This document shows positions 1-6,505 of a stretch of DNA of 64,000 nt, piece after piece. Location: the NCBI GenBank assembly GCA_022769545.1, contig JALEJS010000022.1, positions 1-64,000 on the forward strand. Direction: 5' to 3'. The notes below the pieces were generated by a model. It was not told where the DNA came from. It made no database searches and was given only the letters and a program-made list of their open reading frames with translations. The translations under genes were made by a program, and so were the position numbers. Position 1 is the first letter of the stretch. Each line of letters starts with the position of its first letter. Source of the DNA: Blautia sp. GTDB taxonomy: Bacteria; Bacillota; Clostridia; Lachnospirales; Lachnospiraceae.

Positions 1-147
1 AGATATCCACTTGGCTATCTCTCGTTTTTACTGTTTTGGTTCATAGAACCGTTCTTTGAATGTGTAAAGAATTTTCGAGAATCGTATGTGTTTCACTGTT
101 CAGTTATCATGGTTCGTTTTGTTTCGTTGTCTTGCGACAGCCATATA

Positions 148-176
148 AGATTACCACATCTTTCGTGGCTTGTCAA
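148..176 (-). promoter_or_regulatory. Strong promoter reading out of the left edge, probably of an rRNA operon
   Basis: On the minus strand a perfect -35 (TTGACA, 171-176) is followed after exactly 17 bases by TAATCT (148-153). An A-rich stretch lies directly upstream (177-200), like an UP element. No protein start follows within the remaining 147 bases, and a TTCTTTACACA stretch resembles a boxA antiterminator. Together these suggest a stable-RNA leader, with the 16S gene just outside the window. The rRNA assignment is inference; the promoter boxes are seen directly. Confidence 0.55.
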
Positions 177-223
177 CAACTTTTTTATTTGATTTTTCAG
201 TTTGTTCAAACCGGAAAATCAAG

Positions 224-313
224 CGGAGAAGGAGGGATTTGAACCCTCGCGCCGCTGTTAACGACCTGCACCCTTTCCAGGGGTGTCCCTTCGGCCAGCT
301 TGGGTACTTCTCC
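224..313 (-). tRNA. tRNA-Ser (anticodon GGA)
   Basis: The minus strand folds as a class II tRNA with a 7-bp acceptor stem (GGAGAAG/CTTCTCC), anticodon stem CACCC/GGGTG, loop CTGGAAA (anticodon GGA, reading UCC/UCU), a long variable arm, and a T arm with GGTTCAAATCC. The discriminator base is G, as serine tRNAs require. The 3' CCA is not encoded and must be added by nucleotidyltransferase. It sits downstream of a second serine tRNA in the same orientation. Confidence 0.97.
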
Positions 314-359
314 AAATTGCCCTACTTAATAGGTTTACTTTTTTCCAAAAGCATTATTT

Positions 360-388
360 ATTATATCTATGCGCAGCATATATGTCAA
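360..388 (-). promoter_or_regulatory. Promoter of tRNA-Ser(GGA)
   Basis: On the minus strand, TTGACA (383-388), a 17-base spacer and TATAAT (360-365) form a full-consensus promoter about 47 bases upstream of the tRNA. The tRNA is therefore probably transcribed on its own and not only by read-through from tRNA-Ser(UGA). Confidence 0.8.
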
Positions 389-446
389 GCACTTTTTAAA
401 CATTTTTCATCTTTTTTTGACAGGACTGTTTATAATGCCTGACCAG

Positions 447-532
447 CGGAGAGAGTGGGATTCGAACCCACGCGCCCTTGCGGACAAACGGTTTTCAAGA
501 CCGCCTCGTTATGACCACTTCGATATCTCTCC
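447..532 (-). tRNA. tRNA-Ser (anticodon UGA)
   Basis: Class II tRNA on the minus strand: acceptor stem GGAGAGA with its complement, anticodon loop CTTGAAA (anticodon TGA, reading UCA/UCG), long variable arm, T loop GGTTCGAATCC, and G as discriminator base. CCA is not encoded. It lies 133 bases upstream of tRNA-Ser(GGA); the two differ clearly in sequence, so this is not a recent tandem duplicate. Confidence 0.97.
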
Positions 533-562
533 GTGTGCGCTTACGATTTCAGCGCAAGTTGA

Positions 563-591
563 ATTTTACCATTAATTATCTCTTGTGTCAA
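563..591 (-). promoter_or_regulatory. Promoter of tRNA-Ser(UGA)
   Basis: TTGACA (586-591), a 17-base spacer and TAAAAT (563-568) on the minus strand, about 30 bases before the tRNA. It sits between the 3' end of ispD and the tRNA. Confidence 0.75.
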
Positions 592-629
592 CAATAAAAT
601 ACCCGCTTTTTATGTTTTTATTCCCGTTT

Positions 630-1328
630 TTATTTTCTCTGCAAAAAGCCGGCCGCTACCACAAGATCTTCCGGCGTGGTGATCTTAATGTTCTGATAAG
701 ATCCTCTGGCCAGACACACCTTTCTGCTTCCGTAGCGTTCCATAATCATGGCATCATCGGTAATATCACTCATGTCGCCTTCTTTTGCCCGGTCAAAGGC
801 CTGCTTTATTTCCTTATACATAAAAATCTGAGGTGTCTGAACCGACCAGACCTGACTGCGTCTGGGAGTTGCTTCCACGCAGCCTTGCTCGTCTGCTATT
901 TTTATTGTATCCTTCGAAGGCATGCCAATCACACAGGCCCCTGTCTTTCTGGCGCCTTCCAGCCCCCGTTCCAGGATTTCTTCTGTAACAAAAGGCCTGG
1001 CCCCATCATGGATACAGACATATTCCGGAGCGTCACATGAGAGAAGCCCCTCATACACGGAATCGTATCGTTCTTTTCCTCCGGCAACAATTCTGGTCAC
1101 TTTTGAAAACGCATACCGATTCACAATATTTTCCCGGCAATAAGCAATGTTCTCTTCTCCGGTCACCAGCACGATTTCCCCGATCAGAGGGCTGTCCTGA
1201 AAACATTTCAGCGAATAATAAACAACGGGATGTCCTTCCAGCTCCAGAAACTGCTTTTGTACCTTGCTGTTCATCCGCTTTCCCTGGCCTGCCGCCAGAA
1301 CCACTGCGCTGCATTTCACCTTTTCCAT
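630..1328 (-). CDS. ispD: 2-C-methyl-D-erythritol 4-phosphate cytidylyltransferase
   Basis: IspD of the non-mevalonate isoprenoid pathway. It transfers CMP from CTP to methylerythritol 4-phosphate in the cytoplasm. The 232-residue length fits the family. The nucleotide-binding signature LAAGQGKRM is at about residues 11-19, followed by KQF and by HDGARPFV (about 107-114). The start chosen (1328) has GGGAGAGAG about ten bases upstream; an in-frame extension further upstream lies within the end of tsaD and looks spurious. It is the last gene of the tsaE-to-ispD run, starting two bases after the tsaD stop codon, so it is probably cotranscribed and translationally coupled. Confidence 0.95.
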   Translation of the reverse strand: MEKVKCSAVVLAAGQGKRMNSKVQKQFLELEGHPVVYYSLKCFQDSPLIGEIVLVTGEENIAYCRENIVNRYAFSKVTRIVAGGKERYDSVYEGLLSCDAPEYVCIHDGARPFVTEEILERGLEGARKTGACVIGMPSKDTIKIADEQGCVEATPRRSQVWSVQTPQIFMYKEIKQAFDRAKEGDMSDITDDAMIMERYGSRKVCLARGSYQNIKITTPEDLVVAAGFLQRK

Positions 1329-1330
1329 GT

Positions 1331-2350
1331 TTATCTCTCTCCCAGCTTCAGATTCGGCACCGCATTCAGATCCCACCCATGGCGCGTTCCCTTACAGTAT
1401 TCATAGTATGCCGCCACGCCAATCATAGCCGCATTGTCCGTACAGAAAACAGGCGATGGCCGATAAAACTGATAGTGGCGGTTCCTGCATGCCTTTTCCA
1501 TCGCTTCGCGCAAAGTTCCATTGGATGCGACACCCCCAGCAATGGCGATTTTTTTCATTCCGAAATCCTTCGCAGCCAGCATGGTGTGCTCTACCAGAAC
1601 ATCCACTACCGCTTTCTGAAAGGAAGCTGCCAGATCCGCACGGTTCACTTCCTCTCCCGTCATCTGCGCATGATTCAGATAATTCAGAACTGCTGATTTT
1701 ACACCGCTGAAACTGAAATCATACGGACAGTCACCAACTTTTGCACGCGGAAATACGATTGCATCCGCATTTCCTTCTTGAGACAACCGGTCAATTTTCG
1801 GACCTCCCGGATATCCCAGGCCAATGGCACGGGCAACTTTGTCAAACGCTTCTCCCGCCGCATCATCTCGTGTGCGCCCCAGTATCTCAAATTCACCATA
1901 ATCCTTTACGATCACAAGATGTGTATGTCCGCCGGAAACAATCAGGCACAGAAACGGCGGTTCCAGCTCCGGATGTTCTATATAGTTTGCTGACACATGA
2001 CCCTCAATATGGTGAACACCGACCAGCGGAAGTTTTTTTGCATATGCGATCGCTTTTGCTTCTGCGACCCCCACAAGAAGAGCCCCTACCAGTCCAGGGC
2101 CATATGTTACACCGATGGCATCCAGATCATCCAGTGTTACCTGTGCATCCGTAAGCGCCTGCTCAATCACCTGATTGATTTTTTCAATGTGTTTTCTGGA
2201 AGCAATCTCCGGAACAACCCCTCCATACAGTTTGTGAAGCTCGATCTGAGAAGAAATCACATTAGACAGTACGGTCCTCCCGTTTTTTACCACTGCTGCC
2301 GCAGTTTCATCGCACGAGCTCTCAATTGCAAGAATTAATGTATCTTTCAT
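1331..2350 (-). CDS. tsaD: tRNA N6-threonylcarbamoyladenosine transferase TsaD
   Basis: Catalytic subunit that moves the threonylcarbamoyl group onto A37 of ANN-reading tRNAs, working with TsaB and TsaE encoded just upstream. Its 339 residues start with the ASKHA-fold phosphate motif (AIESSCDET, about 8-16). The metal-binding HHIEGH is at about 113-118. Later motifs include SGGHTH and GGVASNG. The start at 2350 is preceded by a GAGGAAGAG stretch; the extra N-terminal residues of the longer frame are not conserved-looking. The gene is 18 bases downstream of rnz and 2 bases before ispD. Confidence 0.96.
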   Translation of the reverse strand: MKDTLILAIESSCDETAAAVVKNGRTVLSNVISSQIELHKLYGGVVPEIASRKHIEKINQVIEQALTDAQVTLDDLDAIGVTYGPGLVGALLVGVAEAKAIAYAKKLPLVGVHHIEGHVSANYIEHPELEPPFLCLIVSGGHTHLVIVKDYGEFEILGRTRDDAAGEAFDKVARAIGLGYPGGPKIDRLSQEGNADAIVFPRAKVGDCPYDFSFSGVKSAVLNYLNHAQMTGEEVNRADLAASFQKAVVDVLVEHTMLAAKDFGMKKIAIAGGVASNGTLREAMEKACRNRHYQFYRPSPVFCTDNAAMIGVAAYYEYCKGTRHGWDLNAVPNLKLGER

Positions 2351-2368
2351 TTTTCTCTTCCTCATTCA

Positions 2369-3280
2369 TCAGGATTCTTCAAAATTCAGTTCCACACTTT
2401 TTCCGTCCTTTCCGGGAAACGCATTTGGAAAAATTCCCCGGACCATATCCATATAGTCATCCGGACGAACCAGAGACGGACTGTAATGTGTCAGCCACAG
2501 TTCTTTCACCTGCGCATTTTTTGCCAGAAGAGCTGCTTCCCGGAAGGTCATGTGTTTATATCCTCTGGCTTTTTCGATTTTCTCCTCCTCACCGTACATC
2601 CCTTCGCAGATGAACAGGTCGGAGCCGCCGGCATTTTTCTCAATGGATTCCGTCGGCCTGGTATCGGTCGTATATGTCAGCTTGATCCCCTTTCTCGGCG
2701 GGCCAAGCACCATATCCGGCGTGAAAATCCTGCCATCTGCCTCCACCGTCTCCCCTTTCTGGAGCGGATTCCAAAAGCGCAGCGGAATTTCCTGTTCCCT
2801 GGCTCGTTCCGGAGAAAATTTCCCCTGCCGGAGAATTTCCAGTACATATCCATAACACAGTACGTTATGGTTCACTTTAAATGCAGTAATACGATAACCG
2901 TTTATCTCAAAAACCTGCTCCGCCCCCTGAATTTCTATAAATTTCAGTTCAAACGGAAGCTCAGGGGCAATGACACGGAGGGCATTCACCACCCTTTCCA
3001 GTCCTTTGGGGCCGATCAGCGTCAGCGGTTCCGTCCGATCCGCATTCCCCATTGTAAGCAGAAGCCCCGGAAGGCCGCTGATATGGTCTCCGTGATAATG
3101 CGTAAAGCATATCACATCGATCGGCTTAAAGCTCCAGCCCTTTTCCTTGATTGCCACCTGCGTTCCTTCTCCGCAGTCGATCATCAGGCTGCTTCCATTA
3201 TATCTGGTCACCAGAGCCGTCAGCCATCTTTTCGGGAGCGGCATCATTCCGCCGCATCCTACCAAACAAACATCTAACAT
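2369..3280 (-). CDS. rnz: Ribonuclease Z (tRNA 3'-end processing)
   Basis: Metallo-beta-lactamase-fold endonuclease that trims 3' trailers of tRNA precursors. This fits the two serine tRNAs nearby, which lack an encoded CCA and are the usual type of substrate. The 303 residues contain the zinc motif HYHGDH at 61-66, the GEGT segment at 37-40, a late TDTRPT segment, and THYSPS near the C-terminus. The gene is 9 bases after rimI and 18 bases before tsaD, so it sits inside the t6A operon. Confidence 0.94.
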   Translation of the reverse strand: MLDVCLVGCGGMMPLPKRWLTALVTRYNGSSLMIDCGEGTQVAIKEKGWSFKPIDVICFTHYHGDHISGLPGLLLTMGNADRTEPLTLIGPKGLERVVNALRVIAPELPFELKFIEIQGAEQVFEINGYRITAFKVNHNVLCYGYVLEILRQGKFSPERAREQEIPLRFWNPLQKGETVEADGRIFTPDMVLGPPRKGIKLTYTTDTRPTESIEKNAGGSDLFICEGMYGEEEKIEKARGYKHMTFREAALLAKNAQVKELWLTHYSPSLVRPDDYMDMVRGIFPNAFPGKDGKSVELNFEES

Positions 3281-3289
3281 TTCTTTCCT

Positions 3290-3730
3290 CTATACTTTCC
3301 TTGTATTTGTCATGAGAATGGCATCCTCCACCGGATCGGTGTAATAATTTCTGCGAATTCCATCCTCCTCAAATCCCAGTCTTTTATACAGACGAACAGC
3401 AGTCTGATTGCTGCTTCGTACTTCCAGATGAATCACATTCACCCCCCGCTCATGGCAAAGCCGGAGCAATCCATCTGTCATAAAAAATCCGATTCCTTCT
3501 TTTTGCCGTTCCCGGCGCACTGCCACATTTGTGATATCTCCCTCGTCCAACACGGTAAGGATTCCGCAGTATCCCAGAATCTTCTGCTTCTCCTCCACCA
3601 CAAGAAACATGGCATTTTCTTTCATTAAAAAGGTAAAAAAGCCTTCTTTTGTCCAGGGTACGGAAAACAGATCTTTTTCGATTTCCATCACCTGATCCAG
3701 GTCATCCAGTTCCATTTCTCTCAGTACCAT
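3290..3730 (-). CDS. rimI: Ribosomal protein S18 alanine N-acetyltransferase RimI-like
   Basis: GNAT-fold acetyltransferase of 146 residues, the normal RimI length. The acetyl-CoA binding segment RRERQKEGIG is near residue 73, followed by LEVRSSNQTAVRLYKRLGF, typical of RimI. The family acetylates the N-terminal alanine of ribosomal protein S18, although other substrates are possible. It stands between tsaB and rnz with 11- and 9-base gaps, the common tsaE-tsaB-rimI order in Firmicutes. Confidence 0.9.
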   Translation of the reverse strand: MVLREMELDDLDQVMEIEKDLFSVPWTKEGFFTFLMKENAMFLVVEEKQKILGYCGILTVLDEGDITNVAVRRERQKEGIGFFMTDGLLRLCHERGVNVIHLEVRSSNQTAVRLYKRLGFEEDGIRRNYYTDPVEDAILMTNTRKV

Positions 3731-3741
3731 AAACTATCCTC

Positions 3742-4464
3742 TTACTGTTCGCTGCCGCCGGTCTGTTTCTGACGTTCTTCCCGCTCCCGTTCTGCCTGGG
3801 AAACGCGAAGATATTCCGGTGTATGCTCTGTCGCCGTCTGTATCTTTCCCTCGCGGAAATACTGCACACCAAGTGCACCTACCGCCGCTGCTCTCTGCCG
3901 GTTCACATGTGCAGGCGCAAACGCATAAGGAACCTGTAGTGTATCTTCAATCTGTTTTCGGAATACCGGAACACCGTCTCCCAGAAATGTCACGGGTTCT
4001 CCCAGTTTATTCAGCCGTTCCACAAGCTGCGTCAGCGGAACTGCCATCTGCCCTTCCACTGTCCGAAGCTGATGTTCCTGAAAACGATAAATTCCTGTAT
4101 AAGTCTGGTTTCTTCTGGCATCCATGATCGGGCAGATCAGGCCCTGAACATCATACAGGTTAAATGCCAGAGCTTCTACCGTCGGGACACTGATCAATGG
4201 TTTTTTCAGGGCAAGCCCCAGACCTTTTGCAGTGGCAGAGCCTATGCGCAGTCCGGTAAAAGATCCGGGACCTGCCGCAACAGCAATGGCATCTACCGTC
4301 TCCAGATCCAGTTCTGTCATTTTTGCAATTTCATCCAGCATGGGAAGCAGTGTCTGTGAATGTGTCTTTTTGTAATTCACAGTATATTCCGCCAGCAGTG
4401 TATCCTCCTCCAGCAGCGCCACCGATGCGACAATTCCGGAGCTGTCTAATGCTAATATTTTCAT
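3742..4464 (-). CDS. tsaB: tRNA threonylcarbamoyladenosine biosynthesis protein TsaB
   Basis: Non-catalytic ASKHA-fold partner that dimerises with TsaD and is needed for t6A formation. It has 240 residues, with an N-terminal ILALDSSG phosphate motif and the diagnostic GPGSFTGLR at about 65-73. Its ATG overlaps the tsaE stop as ATGA, indicating translational coupling. The C-terminus is charged (REREERQKQTGGSEQ) and is unlikely to be structured. Confidence 0.95.
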   Translation of the reverse strand: MKILALDSSGIVASVALLEEDTLLAEYTVNYKKTHSQTLLPMLDEIAKMTELDLETVDAIAVAAGPGSFTGLRIGSATAKGLGLALKKPLISVPTVEALAFNLYDVQGLICPIMDARRNQTYTGIYRFQEHQLRTVEGQMAVPLTQLVERLNKLGEPVTFLGDGVPVFRKQIEDTLQVPYAFAPAHVNRQRAAAVGALGVQYFREGKIQTATEHTPEYLRVSQAEREREERQKQTGGSEQ

Positions 4465-4901
4465 AATATCCTCTTTTCTTTTCCTTCTATAATAATGCGG
4501 CGATAGTCAAACCCCTTTTCCAGATCCTTTTCGATCCGGACCGAAATTCTATCCTCAGGCAGAATTTCCTCAATCAGATCTGCCCATTCGATCAGACAGA
4601 TTCCATTGCCGAAGAAATAATCATCATACCCGATTTCTTCCATTTCCTCAATATCCCCGATTCGATATACATCAAAATGATAAAACGGCATTCTTCCTGA
4701 TTCATACTCCTGTACGATCGTAAACGTCGGACTGCTGATCGGCTCCGATATATTCAGACCCGCCGCAACGCCCTGGGTAAAAACCGTCTTCCCCACCCCG
4801 AGGTCCCCCACCAGTGTGTAAATCTGTCCCGGAAGTGCTTCCATACCGATCTTTTTTCCGAGTTCATACGTTTCTTCTGCTGATTTCGTCTCTACAACCA
4901 T
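4461..4901 (-). CDS. tsaE: tRNA threonylcarbamoyladenosine biosynthesis ATPase TsaE
   Basis: Small P-loop ATPase (146 residues) that energises the TsaBD complex. The Walker A motif GDLGVGKT is at about 32-39, followed by ISSPTFTIV, YHFDVYR and IEWAD, all typical of the family. The start at 4901 has AAAGGTG upstream; an ATG 36 bases earlier is less well placed. It is the first gene of the t6A operon and has a likely promoter at 4938-4966. Confidence 0.95.
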   Translation of the reverse strand: MVVETKSAEETYELGKKIGMEALPGQIYTLVGDLGVGKTVFTQGVAAGLNISEPISSPTFTIVQEYESGRMPFYHFDVYRIGDIEEMEEIGYDDYFFGNGICLIEWADLIEEILPEDRISVRIEKDLEKGFDYRRIIIEGKEKRIL

Positions 4902-4916
4902 TCTTTCACCTTTTCC

Positions 4917-4945
4917 TTGCAGATTCATTCTTTGCATATTATAAT
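4917..4945 (+). promoter_or_regulatory. Promoter of the cyclophilin gene
   Basis: TTGCAG (4917-4922), 17 bases, TATAAT (4940-4945) on the plus strand. It is interleaved with the oppositely oriented tsaE promoter, sharing the same AT-rich core. Confidence 0.6.
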
Positions 4946-4966
4946 AGAGCGAACAGGGAAAAACAA
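4938..4966 (-). promoter_or_regulatory. Promoter of the tsaE operon
   Basis: On the minus strand TTGTTT (4961-4966), 17 bases, TATAAT (4938-4943). The -10 element overlaps that of the divergent cyclophilin promoter, so the two promoters probably compete for polymerase. Confidence 0.55.
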
Positions 4967-4991
4967 TACTTTTTGAAAAGGAGAATCAACT

Positions 4992-5510
4992 ATGGCAAAT
5001 CCAGTAGTTACCATTACCATGGAAAACGGCGATGTCATGAAAGCAGAATTGTATCCGGAAATCGCCCCTAATACAGTAAATAATTTCATCAGCCTTGTTA
5101 AAAAAGGTTTTTATGACGGACTCATCTTCCACCGTGTCATCAATGGCTTTATGATCCAGGGCGGCTGTCCTGACGGCACCGGTATGGGCGGTCCCGGCTA
5201 TTCCATCAAAGGAGAATTCGCTCAGAATCATTTTAAAAACGATCTGGCACACACCCCAGGTGTTCTGTCCATGGCCCGTGCAATGCATCCGAACTCTGCA
5301 GGAAGTCAGTTCTTTATCATGCATAAAGCAGCTCCCCATCTGGACGGTGCATACGCTGCCTTCGGAAAAATCATTGAAGGCATGGACGTCGTGAACCGCA
5401 TTGCCGGGGAAGATACCGATTACCGTGATCGTCCCCTGGATGACCAGCAGATCAGATCCATGACTGTGGATACCTTTGGAACAGACTATCCGGAGCCCGA
5501 AAAATGCTGA
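4992..5510 (+). CDS. Peptidyl-prolyl cis-trans isomerase, cyclophilin type
   Basis: Cytoplasmic cyclophilin (172 residues, no signal peptide) that catalyses proline isomerisation during folding. The active-site segment FHRVINGFMIQGG is at 46-58, followed by MARAMHPNSAGSQFF and the substrate-pocket AAFGKI. AAAAGGAG precedes the ATG. It is a single-gene unit between a divergent promoter and a strong hairpin terminator. It resembles PpiB. Confidence 0.93.
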   Translation: MANPVVTITMENGDVMKAELYPEIAPNTVNNFISLVKKGFYDGLIFHRVINGFMIQGGCPDGTGMGGPGYSIKGEFAQNHFKNDLAHTPGVLSMARAMHPNSAGSQFFIMHKAAPHLDGAYAAFGKIIEGMDVVNRIAGEDTDYRDRPLDDQQIRSMTVDTFGTDYPEPEKC

Positions 5511-5576
5511 TATCCTGTACTCCCATCGATTCATCGGATTTTGATATTTCAGGAGCTTGCAAAGCAGTTTCCTGCG

Positions 5577-5620
5577 AAAAAACAACAGCTGGCAGAATCC
5601 GTCAGCTGTTGTTTTCTTTC
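5577..5620. terminator. Bidirectional terminator between cyclophilin and yigZ-like genes
   Basis: An 11-bp perfect stem (AACAACAGCTG at 5581-5591 with its complement at 5603-5613), flanked by A-run and T-run sides. It can stop transcription from both convergent genes. Confidence 0.85.
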
Positions 5621-5666
5621 TTTCGGAAAGTCATCCCATCCGTTCTGTCCGGGAATGAATTTCCTC

Positions 5667-6332
5667 TTATTGGATTTCATCATCAAATACCAGCACTTCT
5701 CCGTCCAGATCCGCGAAATAGAGTTCCCGTTCCCTGGAAAGCTTCGCCCGGCCATTCGTCCCTTCTGTGATCGCCTTACGCACACTTTCTTCCTGATGTG
5801 CCGGAACCATGAGATGGAGTACCACCTTATCCGTGTATTCGCTGTCCAAGATCGGAAGTCGTCTTTCTCCTGCAATGTATTGAATTTTTCCGATTCCCAT
5901 GTAATCCGTCGTCACCTCCAGAGACACCCCGTGGATCTTCTCAATTATGGTACTTTCTGCCAGTCCGGCCTGCACAGCACCGGAATATGCCCGTACCAGC
6001 CCGCCTGTTCCCAGAAGGATTCCCCCGAAATAGCGGGTAACCACAACCGCGACATCATACAGATCCGTTCCCAGAATCACATCCAGCATCGGTCTGCCTG
6101 CTGTTCCGGAAGGCTCTCCGTCATCACTGCATCTGGTAAATTCTCTGTTTTTCCCGATGGAATACACATAACAGTTATGTCTGGCATCCCAGTATTTTTT
6201 TCGCATTTCCTCAATAAACGCAAGAGCCTCTTCTTCTGTTTTAACCGGGCGCACGGTGGCGATAAACCTTGATTTCTTCTCAATAATTTCTCCTTCGCCG
6301 CCTGTATATATCGTCTTATATCGCTCCAACAT
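5667..6332 (-). CDS. YigZ/IMPACT family protein
   Basis: A 221-residue member of the YigZ (UPF0029/IMPACT) family. The N-terminal half carries the family hallmark DDGEPSGTAGRPML and the RYFGGILLGTGGLVRAYS segment; the C-terminal half is the DUF1949-like ferredoxin-fold domain. Bacterial members have no settled biochemical role; eukaryotic IMPACT acts on translational control. It is transcribed alone toward the bidirectional terminator. Confidence 0.88.
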   Translation of the reverse strand: MLERYKTIYTGGEGEIIEKKSRFIATVRPVKTEEEALAFIEEMRKKYWDARHNCYVYSIGKNREFTRCSDDGEPSGTAGRPMLDVILGTDLYDVAVVVTRYFGGILLGTGGLVRAYSGAVQAGLAESTIIEKIHGVSLEVTTDYMGIGKIQYIAGERRLPILDSEYTDKVVLHLMVPAHQEESVRKAITEGTNGRAKLSRERELYFADLDGEVLVFDDEIQ

Positions 6333-6450
6333 CTTCGGTTCTCCCCCGTATTTTTTTCTTTACAGATTCTTCTTTCCACCAGTGTATCATGTTTTTAAAA
6401 AGAACTCTACCCATCCCCGGCTATATTTCCCCGGAAATTTTATTTGGGGC

Positions 6451-6479
6451 TTTATTTACCTATTTGAATTTGCTATAAT
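6451..6479 (+). promoter_or_regulatory. Extended -10 promoter of the penicillin-binding protein gene
   Basis: TGCTATAAT (6471-6479) is an extended -10 element, with a weak TTTATT 17 bases upstream of the hexamer. A strong AAAGGAGG ribosome site (6492-6499) follows, six bases before the ATG. Confidence 0.6.
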
Positions 6480-6505
6480 ATAACGGATTATAAAGGAGGA
6501 ATATC

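Noticed and set aside
585-1040. Plus-strand frames opposite ispD and similar long frames opposite most minus-strand genes
   Set aside because: They are antisense shadows of well-supported genes, lack ribosome sites and show no recognisable domains.
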